Source of the DNA: Pterobdella sp. o SKG-2022
Taxonomy: Eukaryota > Annelida > Clitellata > Hirudinida > Piscicolidae
Assembly (NCBI GenBank): GCA_964035795.1
Contig: OZ038324.1
Location: 9,768,772-9,832,771, forward strand
Reading direction: 5' to 3'
Length of the DNA: 64,000 bases
In this document: positions 49,801 through 60,800 of the stretch, piece after piece
Numbering within the stretch: the stretch's first letter is position 1
Layout of the letters: the number at the start of each line of letters is the position of its first letter
The notes under the pieces: model-generated
Told to the model about the DNA's origin: nothing
Database searches by the model: none
Seen by the model: the letters and a program-made list of their open reading frames with translations, nothing else
Program-made: the position numbers and the translations under genes

Positions 49801-50558
49801 CCAAAATATTTCTGTAAAAAATAGACCAAATTTTTTATAAAAAATTTTATTTTTGACAAACGATCTAAAAACTCCCCTGATCACTTAATTCTATTAAATT
49901 ATTGATGTTCAAATTCTTGCTTGAACACACAATTTTAACATGGACATTAGATGATTTTTGTCTTTAATCCAGTCTTTTGTCACTTCCTTGTCGTTGCCAA
50001 CAATACATTTGTGAGTTTAATCTTTTTGGGGAGGATGATGGTTTTTATTCAAATCCACTTTTGTATAGAAATTTAAACAAACGGCCATGCTGATAAAACT
50101 AAAGTCATTCCCATGCTTAAGCTTGTCTTTATTCTGTATTCATGCGATATTTCCTAAATGGGTTTACAAAGGCCCATGTATTGCTATTGTTTGAGTTTTT
50201 GCTATCATACAGCATCAGTATCATTATTTTATAAATTATGTTAACGTCTTTACAGATGAACAGCTCTTATGACACTTCAAGGAGTCATTCATCTTTTAGG
50301 CCCCCCCTCTACAACAATAACTTCAACAACTTCAACAACAACTACAGCAACAACAGTTTGAACAACTATGATAACCTTATGAGACACCATTTAGCACAAC
50401 ACAACACATCAACACTATACAACCCACAATCTCAACAAAATTTCCAACTGTTTAACAGTAGATTCAAACAACATCAAAGCTTTTCCAACAATCACTCTAC
50501 TCAACACAACACACCCAAGCCCAAAAACCACCATTTTCATTCTCCCAGCCAAATGTGA
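37876..50558 (+). CDS. Protocadherin with seven cadherin repeats
   Basis: Exons: 37876-39675, 40790-41942, 42905-43209 and 50256-50558 (stop), all phase-compatible; about 1,186 aa. The ATG at 37876 opens a hydrophobic signal peptide ([19 protein letters not shown]). Six calcium-linker motifs mark repeat ends: DINDNPP, DVNDNSP, DINDNSP, DVNDHKP, DVNDHAP and DENDNSP. The seventh repeat runs to the membrane, making seven ectodomains, as in delta-1 protocadherins. LDRE and ATDxD motifs recur. Repeat 7 has a lysine/asparagine-rich insertion. One transmembrane helix ([18 protein letters not shown]...) is followed by [10 protein letters not shown]. Exon 3 is a Lys/Asn-rich cytoplasmic part; exon 4 is Asn/Gln/His-rich. 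Linking exon 4 over a 7-kb intron rests on phase, acceptor quality and composition only. The role is calcium-dependent homophilic adhesion at the cell surface. The gene lacks the conserved CM1-CM3 motifs as far as I can see. Confidence 0.88.
43587..43895. repeat. (GATG)n/(GATGGAA)n tract in protocadherin intron 3
   Basis: Tandem GGATGGATGAA and GATGATAGATGGAAG units, degenerate. Open frames on both strands are repeat translations. Confidence 0.9.
44034..44069. repeat. (TG)n upstream flank of the LINE
   Basis: TGTGTG run ending GAGTGTGTAACC. A similar GTGAGTGTGTTT stretch follows the LINE at 47812-47905. Confidence 0.85.
44338..45120 (+). pseudogene. LINE endonuclease region (frameshifted)
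   Basis: Apurinic/apyrimidinic-type endonuclease motifs are all present: IGCWNVKSM, the catalytic-type SEVQW, VYAPTE, and [10 protein letters not shown]. The last motifs LDYVLIS and ISDHNMV are in the next frame (45069-45458), so one base was lost or gained near 45090. The domain nicks the target DNA to prime reverse transcription. Confidence 0.85.
45451..47340 (+). pseudogene. LINE reverse transcriptase region
   Basis: 629 codons open. RT motifs in order: [32 protein letters not shown] (first catalytic Asp), [21 protein letters not shown] (catalytic YADD), INFSKTKY and FKYLGSILN. The thumb/C-terminal part has LLYGSETW and [10 protein letters not shown]. Catalytic residues are intact. The frame ends early at 47338; homology continues in another frame. 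Confidence 0.9.
47335..47792 (+). pseudogene. LINE C-terminal segment with two zinc fingers
   Basis: Continues the RT reading after a frameshift ([25 protein letters not shown]). It ends in a C2H2 finger CQHPGC...LTNHIRQVH and a second CPNCNNVF...LHNHVKKC. Such C-terminal fingers in LINEs may bind the element RNA or the target DNA. The stop codon lies inside the conserved 3' stem-loop. Confidence 0.8.
48015..48351 (+). mobile_element. SINE-like element copy B
   Basis: Diverged relative of the element at 33462-33998, with the same ordered blocks: AAAATGGCGTCC, GCGGTTGAACG...AAAAGTGAA, ACGCAAGCAT, then a 3' stem-loop at 48310-48338 (GTGC...GTAC) and AAGAAGGAG before (TG)n. Non-coding. Sits just 200 bp after the LINE whose 3' stem-loop it resembles. 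Confidence 0.5.
48352..48378. repeat. (TG)n tail of SINE-like copy B
   Basis: Uninterrupted TG repeat directly after the 3' stem-loop and AAGGAG. Confidence 0.95.
48471..48586. repeat. Inverted repeat, about 22-bp arms, 72-nt spacer
   Basis: Arms at about 48471-48493 and 48565-48586 read AACGGTTTTATCAAACA and its complement TGTTTGATAAAATCGTT, with one mismatch. Together they could form a ~115-nt hairpin or be the ends of a short MITE-like insert. Confidence 0.65.
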
Positions 50559-51415
50559 ACTTGTTTCATTTTTCGAAATCATCTTGTTGTCAAATCGTAT
50601 TACGTTTTTTTTCTATTCTAATCCCATAAAAATCTAGAGCTTATGCCACATCAACTAACCACAGTTCTCTCTCATAGTGCCTGGCCAATCACAGAAGATG
50701 AAAGTGGGTGAGGTATGCTTGCACCATTGGAGCATTGTGGTATTTTAAACGTCCTGGTAATTCCAATGTTCAATTAAAGTTACTGAAAACAAATTTCAAA
50801 AATTTTTGAAGTTTTCAAACTTTTGAAATCTTTAAAATTAATGACTTCAAAATGTTAAACCACTCCTTCTGACACGCGCCATCTTGACTCAAGTCGTGGC
50901 GTTATCTTTTGTGATACAGCGAGCTATAAATATTTAAATTGTTGTTTTTGGTGTTATCGGAATTGTATTTGTTTCAATGGTATCTCTATATTGCTTGTTA
51001 TTGTTTAAAAATTGTTGAAAGTTTAAGAGAATAAACTTGAAATACTAATTACAATTTGAAGTCCAATTGTGAATTGCAGTGTTTTTAATAAATTTGAATT
51101 GTTTCTAATTTAAAAAAAAATTTAATCTTCACGCTAAAAAATTTAATTAAAAAATGCATGGAAATAAATTTTAAACCTAGATGCATTTTTTCTTTGTTTG
51201 CGGCGTCAAAACGTTAAAATGAACGATTTTAAAGTTAGTGAACTTAATAAATAAATTTAATAAATTTAGAAAAAAGTTCTATTAAAATGCTATTTTCAAC
51301 TGGTTGTGTTAAAACTTTGCAACTGCATTGGTGCCTGCATAAAAACATACTGCCGTTTGATGGGTTGTCGACACCTTCTGAGACAATCTTTACATGCTTT
51401 TTAACGACTCCCACT

Positions 51416-51462
51416 ACAACAAATGATGCCAGCTCATAAGATGAGCTGGCATCATTTGTTGT
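51416..51462. repeat. Perfect 22-bp palindrome with 3-nt loop
   Basis: Left arm 51416-51437, loop AAG, right arm 51441-51462; the arms are exact reverse complements over 22 bp (core GATGCCAGCTCAT). Confidence 0.95.
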
Positions 51463-51869
51463 TTGTTTTTGCAGTGAAGATGGTGTATAGGGCATGAAAA
51501 GATTTTGTTCAAAAGCCGTACAATCTCTTGGGTAATCACAAAGAAATGAAAAAAAAATTTTTAAATTAAAAATACTTCAAAGGTATCAATAATAATGCGA
51601 AAAAAAATAATGGCTTAAGCATATAAGTCAGGAGTGAAAATGATTTTAAAGATGGCGATGGTGAGATGAGGATTGTTGAGTGACAAGAAAATAATACAAA
51701 ATAAACGAAAAAAAACAAAGTTAAGTAAATAAAATAAAAATTAAACAAGTTTGAATAAATAAACAAAAAATAAGAAAACGCCTAAATAAAAAAATAAAAC
51801 AAAAAAGAAAATAAAGAAAAAAAATAAATTCAACACCAAAGACACCGAAAGCTCAACACCATCTCACAG

Positions 51870-54800
51870 ATAGTGAAACTTCTGGGCACTGGTGTTCAAG
51901 GAAGCACCTTTCTTGCCACCAAGAACAAAAAACAGTGCTGCATCAAACAGGTTGTTACTTTTCTTCATGTTATAGTGGCTCAGTCGGTAGAATGTTGGAT
52001 TAGTGGTCCAAAGGTTCTAGTTTCAACTCCCGCTCTCTTCTTTTCCCATACTTTCACGCAGCTTTTTAAAAAGTAAATTCAAATAGCGCAATATAGATTT
52101 TTTTAGTTGGTTGGTACTTTGGTAACATTAACTTTATATTCAACTTCATTCAAACTCCGTATTATTTCGTGGGATATTTTAAGCAAATGCTTCTTTCATA
52201 TGGTCATTCCTTCATTATCTAATAACTCATGCAATGCTCATATATTAAGTCGATGAGGACATCACGGGCTTAACCATAATATATTTATTTGTTCTTCATT
52301 GTCATTACCACACATTCCACAATTCCACATCAATCTTGCATGAGTCCTCCTTATCGTTGCGCTATCATGCATCCATTATTTCATTATTTATCATTTTTTC
52401 TATATATATCATTTTTATAATAATTTGTGTCGTTTATCATTCTTTATATTTAGATTTCATATTATTATTTCCTTTAATACATTGTATTTTTGATTATTTT
52501 AAAATTATTTTTTATTATTTAAAATAATATTTTTAATAAAAAAATAATAATTTATTCTGCACACTACTATGCTTATCTTATTAGTTCATTATTTTCCACC
52601 ACCCACAACGTCTTTTCTTTGATTTATGTATTGAGTATTGCACAATGGAGAAATAGATGTGTTTAACGCCAAGTTGGGTGCTTAAGATAACGTTCTGTTC
52701 AAAGTTTAATCGCTTTTACGTGATTCCCGATCGAAACAGGTTTTTTACGAGTCAATATAGCGGAATCTCCCCACATCATCGTCCTTTTAATCATTTAATT
52801 ATGTTTATTATCTTTCATTTTTCAATGAGGTCACTTCTTCTCCATGGTCTTACCTACTCACAATTGAAAAAAAACACATCACATCGGACTATTTTAAAGC
52901 CAAAATCATCACACCACACCACATCCCACTACATCAAATTACACCACACCACATCTCACCACACTTACCACACCAAACCACACTTACCACATAACACCAC
53001 ACCAACAGATCGAATGCAGAGATGATGAATCATCCCAAGAAAGCTTTAACGAGGTATGCTCAACAAATAACAACCCCATTTAATAATGATCAGTATATAT
53101 GTTATCATCATTAAATACAATAGTGAAAAATATATGTTCAAAGTAGTGATATTAAAAAAATGTAATAATGAGAAAAATATTATGATATCAATAATAATAA
53201 TAATAACAATAATAATAATAATAAAAATAATAATAATAATAATAAATGTTATTATTGTTGTTATGGAGATGAAGGACATGCTGCAAGTGCTGAGCAAGGA
53301 GAAATCATCGGTCATCTATCCATTCTCCATCTTTATCCAGTGGGATGAAGTGGTCTGTATGGTTGTGGTTGTATGTTTGTTTGTATGTGTTTTTATGTGT
53401 TTCTTTGACTATGTAGTTTTTTTGTGTTTATATGCGTGTTTGGATTTTTATATTTTTAAATTCATTCTTATGTTTTTGTTTTTAGTTTTGAATGTATGTT
53501 TTTGTATATTTTTGTTATTATGTGTGTGTTTCATCAAACGTGTGTTTGTGTTGTATGTCCACGTGTGCGTTGGTGAAGTTGATTGGCCCCTTGTTTGTCT
53601 GTGTCTTATTACTGCTTTGTTTGCTTATGTTTGCTTGGATGATGGATACATGCAAGGCTGTTTGAGTATGTGTGTTTGTATGTCTGAGTGAGCAATAATG
53701 TGTATTTAGCATCCAAGAATGCACAAAACTCACACACAGAAACAACAAATACCACATACGCGTACAAAGACAACAACACACGCATACAAAAACACATGCT
53801 CAAATAGACAACCCACAAATACATACACGCACACCTATACACACACAACAGATGACAACCTTCTTTTACTTCCAAGTAGTTCCATATTTTCCTCGAGGGG
53901 ACTTCAAGTTGTTGATGGAGCAACAATATGAGAAGAAGGAGGCCATTAAAGAAGAAGTGTGTCTGTGTGTGTCTTTGTATGTTTTTGTGTTTAGTTTTAT
54001 GTGTATTTCCATATGTATGTGGAATATGTGTGTGCTCATGTGTAATGGATAAACCTTCATACTTCAAACCAAGTTATACTCCATATTAAGCTGTGCGTGC
54101 AATTTTTTTTGTGTATGTGTGCATTTTTATTGTGTGCGTGTGTTAGTGTGGTTGTGATGAAATTGAATTTTCCTGATTAAAATTGTTGTTTATAGCTTTT
54201 GAGATTACATTAGGATTACACTGCAGTAATTTTATTTTACGATCGCTAGATGTCACACTAAATCGTTGTAATAGAAGTTTTTCAAATAATTTAACAGAAC
54301 CACAACTTAATAATTTTCTCCACAGACCATTGAAGAGTGGACGGGTCAAATCATCGGCATTTTCAAGTTTCTCAAAAGCCTCAACATTGTGCATCGGTAT
54401 GTGTGTGTATGTGAATAATTTATGCATGTGTGGATATATTATAATGCATGTATGTGAGAAGCGCTTATGTATGTGAATATTGTGTGTTGCTGTATGTGAA
54501 ATGTGCGTGGGAGTGGATTTAGGCATTTCGTTTGAGATTTTTATCTAAGTTTTCTTCTTTTATTAATGGCTTATAAAATCGCCATAACAAGGTCAGTGAG
54601 ACCCAGTAATTTCTTATTGGACGAAGCGGATCATGTATATTTAACTGACATTTGTTCAAACGTTGTGATGAAGGATGTCCAAATTAAAACCAGATCTAGC
54701 GCTGGTTGGTGTGTCGGAGTGTGGTGTGGTAAGTGTGGTGTAGTGTGGCTTAGTGTGGGGTGGCTTGTCGTGGTGTGGTGTAGTGTAGTGTGTTGGGATG

Positions 54801-57800
54801 TGGTGTAGTGTCGTGGGTAGTGAAGTGTTAAAGAAGGTTCATTTATATATATTGTGGAGATGACCACATATGAATTCTGCAGGGTACATGACCTTCATGT
54901 CTCCGGAAGTGGTCACTGGAAAGTCAGGTGAGTCCATCAACGTCATCGCAAATATTTACACATACATAATCAAACACTCACAAATCTACACACACAGAAC
55001 ACAACCACGACACTGACTTCTGGTCGATGGGGGCGGTGTTGGTGGGACTGATGCAGAGTCACATGATGACGTATGAGCAGTACACGTCATACCTCATCGA
55101 GTTCAAGTTCAATAAAAAGGCACTCGTCTCCATCTTCGATGCTCTCACTGAGGTCCTTTTCACATGATGTATACGATCTATTTTTAACTCATTTGATGCT
55201 ATATGTCAGTTTTTAACTCGTTCCACGTCCCATGTCTGAATTGTGACTCATTCTATATATTCATTCAATCTCCGTCCCTATCTCTAACGTCAGATTTTTG
55301 GTTGATAAACTATCCAAATTCAGCGCATTTTGCCATAAAAGCATGACTTAAAGCTTCCGAGTGCTTATAACTCCACTCCCGAAATAAGCCCACTCAGGCT
55401 CAGATGCGTAGTTTATACAAGTCATAAAGCATGGGACACGTGTAGAACAAGTCCTTGATTAACACGTGACGTGTATCAAGCTTTCATTTCAAAAGAAGTG
55501 CTCTTGAGGGTTTAATTAGGGCATTTCTTGCAAAACTCCATCTTCAACCTACCTTTCCGATTCATTTAATTTATTCTTCCACTTTTAAACCTTTGAAAAT
55601 GCCCGTAAGAAAATGTTTGTATGAATTCATACATGTGATATTAATAATAGATATAAAATACACACTGAAATGCTCAGTTCTACTCGAATGAGTTGATTGC
55701 TTCCATCAAAGATATTCTGCATCCCAGAGCCACTTCCAGGATCACTCTCGAGTGAGTGCTTGCTCATGTATTTAATGCATTAAAAATATCAAGTACAAAC
55801 TTAAAACCAAAAATAGAGAATTAAAAATTGCTAAATACTCTAAAAACAAACATAAAACGGTCAAAAATGAAGCCACACAAGCAAGTATCATGCCACGCAC
55901 ACAAACCTTCCCCAATCTTTTCAACTCACCCATCTCCTTCTCTCTCTTCCCCACAGCAAGGTGGACTCATGTAGTCACCTGAGAGGCATCCTGGATGAGA
56001 TTGAACGCAAGAGAGAGTTGCTGATTGAGGGCACCTTGGGTACGTTGCTTAAATGCCTTTGAGTAATTTTTATTTGTAGATCAATGGTAATTGATAAATT
56101 ACATTCCATCGTTCTTCCCTTCCACTTTTCTATGCTGACATCATCGTCAATCTTGCTGCATCATGACTATCTGAGTTTTAAAGTTTCCAAGTGACTTATC
56201 TCGGTATTGCGGCTGGAGTCCACTAATTTTTACAAGTTTAAGATCCACCCAGTCACTTTGTCTTCCTAAACTTTTGGTGGCAGAATCAATCAATTGATCA
56301 ACGCACCAAGCAACCATTTATCATGGCTCTGACGCATGTGAATGCCTGAATTACTCAGAAATGATTTATATATAAGCATTCACAATGCAACATTCAACAT
56401 AACAAAAGTTTATTGAGCAACAAGATACAATCCACTTGAAGATTAGCTACATCGACGTGGGAGACAAAATATAACACTACATGGAAGTAATGTACAAAAT
56501 TATATGAGGGTTAATGTGTAGCATAACATGAAATAACAAAAAATAAGAAACCATACAAAAAAAAACAAGACAGATATAATAACACGGACCTAAACCCCAC
56601 CAGTGGAGTTGGACCAGAGTCAGTCCCTGCCCTACTACATGCATTATATGCTTGAACACAAAAAGAGTAGGGCCTGCTTCAGAGCTGTCCTGCAGTTCTT
56701 CAGCCAACACATCACTGAAGGAAGGTACGTGTAGTGTGTGTGCGCGTGTGGTTTTATTGTTATGTTGTGGAACTCGTTTTTAAAAGCTTTTTAAAATGGT
56801 CCTAAAAGGTTTTATCTTCAATGTTGTTTTTTTATTGATTAAAGGTGTTTTGATGTCCTGTGTGTTAGCGAACAGGTTGGCAAATAATGAATCAAAAGTA
56901 GAAAGTTTCGAGTGTTTAAAAATTAACGAAAAGGCAGAGAAATAATAGCCGAACCTGTTACGAGTGCAAACAGGCAAACAAAAAGCAACCAAATTCTCCT
57001 TGTTTGGCATAATTGGATTGTTTCGAATGAGCAGATAGACCCTAAAAGCTTAGATTGAAACTAACTTTGTTCAGTTCACTTGTGGCTGAGAATTTTCACG
57101 CTGCGGCGAAAAGTGCGCTCATTTGACTATATTAACTTAGACATATCCTGCTCAGATGCATTTGATTTGTCATTAGTGACCCCGCATCAAATGGTCTGTT
57201 TGTTTAATGCTTCGTGCATCGGGATACAATTCTTTACTAACAACTTTTAACAACCATCCTGCTAGCCTTAATCTCGATCTTCCATCTTATTTTCCTCTCA
57301 TACGTCTTTCACTTTACTCATCCGTTTATTTATTTTTCACCAATCTATCTTTTCCTGATCTATTTATCTTTTGCTTCACTAATTTTATTTTCTTATTCAT
57401 ACTTTTTCATCCATTATCTTTTTCCTCATGAATCAAGCTTCTTCAACCATTATTTTTTTTCCTCGTCAACATATTTTCACCTATTCATATTTTATTCGCT
57501 CAACCATCTTCCCTTTCCAACCTATTCATCTCTCATGCATCCTCCATCAAACTAGCACGTATTCTCTTGAAAGCAGGTGATCCGGAAGTTAGATCATTTG
57601 ATGTCTGCAATTAACCTCCTTGTTGGCTTATGCTCAATAGACACCGTAGCATTACAACCTCATAAATATTCATATATTTCTTGTTTCTCTTTAAAAAAAC
57701 CTTTTTGTCTTTTTGGTTATTTAAAGAGCGAATTTATGAGATGGCAAGAAATACATAGCAAGTATAAAAGACGCCTGATTTATTCACGCCATTTGATTTA

Positions 57801-60800
57801 TCAAATCTGAAATTGCTTCAATTCCTTCTCGAATAATAAATCAAACCTTAATTGACGAGACATTTCCAGCAAAAATATCTTCAAAATGAATCAATTTTAC
57901 AATAAGTCCCCTCTATCCGTCTCATCAAACCTATTTAAAATCATTCAAGTCTTCAAATTGCCTCACACAGATCCTTGTTTTCATTCGATACAGAAGCGTG
58001 CATCTGCATCGTGCTCATGTGTGTGATTCACATCGATGCCATCCAGTTGTGTGAGATGGGACTCCGAGCGGTGAGCAACCAAGTTCAGGGATGTCTGTAT
58101 GATGAAGCTTTTTTTTATTACTTTTAAAGACGAAAACATACTTCGGCATCAATTATCAATATTTTAAATCTAGCGATCCTTCAAGAGCTTTTCGGAAGGC
58201 ACATTTGATCCTGTGTTCTGACGTGCTCGTTTAAACTCACATTAAGCTTGCCATACTTCAAAAAACTTTTCTTCGAACTCAAATTTCAATTTTTTCGGTG
58301 TAGATAATAATTTATTATTCTTCAATTGAGTGGGCACATTGCAAACGTGATTTGGCGTATGTTCACGGTTTTGCACTTTTCTCTCATGATAAATTCTGTA
58401 ACAACAATGACTCCTATTATTCTAATTTACAACATTTTGCAGTGGAAGCTGGAAGCAGTTTCTTCTCGATTCCATCTCTGTCCAAAATATGCCGTATCGC
58501 GCTGGTGAGTTTCAATAATCCATGTACATCTTTTATAATGCATGTGTCCTCATACTACAATGAGGCTTGATGTAATTGCATCTAGAAAGGTCGATAAGAA
58601 GTACTATTGATTAGACATCAAAGTAGTTTTAGTGGAGAAGTATACGCTTAAAAATCTCTCAATAATAAATAATTCAAAAGTTTGAAATATTCAACGCTCG
58701 ATTGAATGACATTTGAAGAATTTTATAGCGCTTGATACAACTCCCACAGAAATACAGCCAATCACTGGAGATACAAAGCGCAACAGCCAAAATAGTACTT
58801 GCCTCCAAGAAGAACGGTGCTGCATGTCGTTTGCATGAATTTTTTGCTTTCATTATTGTAATGTGTAACCATCAAAATGGTGAAGAAGACGATGGTGATG
58901 CTGATGTTAATGATGGTGATGATGATGATGATGGTGGTGATGATGATGATAATGGTGGTGATAATGTTGACGATAGAGATATTAATTTTAGAAATTTGAT
59001 GGATAGCACTTGGATGAATTATGCATGCCTTTGAAGTTTCATTCAGTTGATTGGTGGTGTAATGGCTTTTACGAAGGAAGATCAGACCAAAAATTATGAG
59101 TTAAATTTGAGAATAAAAACCAAATAATAGGATTCCTGCTATGTATATTGTATGGTATGAGATGAAACAGGATCATTTAACTCTGCGAGATTTGCTCTAA
59201 TTGAGACTCCTGCTATTTGAAGGCAGATATGAAAAATAAAAAGCGAATCAACCTGGAATGTCCCTTAGTGATCATGGTGGTGTGATTAGGACAGGTCAAA
59301 TGATGGACTGCCAAATGATCTTTCAAAAGAAAATAAAAACATAATGTTTTCCTAATTAAAAGTCCCTTATTGCTCCCACCACTTTAGTGTCGCTGAATTT
59401 TTTTCTTGATTTTTATTATTGGTTTTCAGACAATGTGTGAATTATTTTTCTTTTATATATTTTCTTCGTCGCCATTTCACAACTGATGCAAACACGATGA
59501 TTTTTTGCATTCAAAAGCTCGTCACCAGCGAGATTAAAACCATCAAAAAAGCTTCGTAGAGTGTTTGTAAATGACGTCATAACTTTGGCATTCAATCGTG
59601 AATGTTTATTGATGGCGTCATTAGCATTAAATAATCAGCCACTCAAAAAAATAACTTGAAAACTGCAATTGAAAATTTTGAGCTTATAAATATGCACAAT
59701 GGATGGCAGGAGATGAAGTGAGGGATATGATGCAGCAGTTGAAAGTGGTGTGGTTGCTGATCGACATGCTCAAGAACTTCAATGACAATGTCAACCTCAT
59801 CTTTGTCGTTTTCCAAGCCTTGTGGCCTCTGATGCTTCATGGTGGGTGGTGTGGAGTGGATGGTGGGGGTTTGTGGTAATGTGTAGGCTAGATGAAGGTA
59901 TGTTATGTATAAGATGGTGATAACGTATGGAGAGATGTGGTGACGTGTGAGGTATGTGTTATTAAAAGGAGATATTAGAGAGAGGATGGTGTTGCTTGCG
60001 TTAGTTTGTTGCATGACGTCTGCGTAGATGTGACCTCATTATTACACATCATATAGATGGCATGCGACAAGACGTCCACAACATGGCTGCCACTGAACTC
60101 ATTGTCAAAACCCTCGACACGCTTAAAACGGTCACCATTTTGTTCTTTAAAGCTATATTGTTTTCTTGTCGTCTCTTTGTTTTTTGTCGTCATTTTGTAT
60201 TTTTGCCGCCATGTTGCGTTTATGTTGCTCATTCATCTCAATTAAAGGGTTCATTAGATCGTCAAAAATTTAATATTAATTTATTATTTAATTAAATAAA
60301 TTTTTAATTAAACAGTTTTTTTATGGTATTCTTAGCGTGTGACGTAAGTATAAAAAACGAACCAAACTTATTACTAAATTTAATTTGTAATTCTTTCACT
60401 TGAATCACCTAATCGGCTATGAAGTTGAAAAAAAATTCTAATTTAGGCTAATTTTTAAAATCACGCACGAAAGCAATCTAACAAATAGGCGTTTTAGATG
60501 TTCCGTTGAGAAGAAGGGGGGATTGATTAGGCGGCATCCTGTAGTGATATTCAAAACAGGCCCAACTCATAACCTCACTCATTCTCAATTCAAACCACAT
60601 AATTCTCAACCAAAACACTCCCACCCGACTACCATTCAACCCAAATCAACAACCCACCTCCCCCGACATCACCACAGCAGACACCACAATATCAGCCAAC
60701 CTCACTTGGCAAACACTTAAAGCCTTGAACTCCGACCAGCTCTCCATCTTATCACATTCAAAAACAAATACAAAATACCCACAACTAAACCCCTCAGAAC

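Noticed and set aside
57577..57810. Candidate pseudokinase exon starting VIRKLDHLM
   Set aside because: Has a good acceptor and a helical translation, but the phase does not join the previous exon and no clear donor follows; left out of the model.
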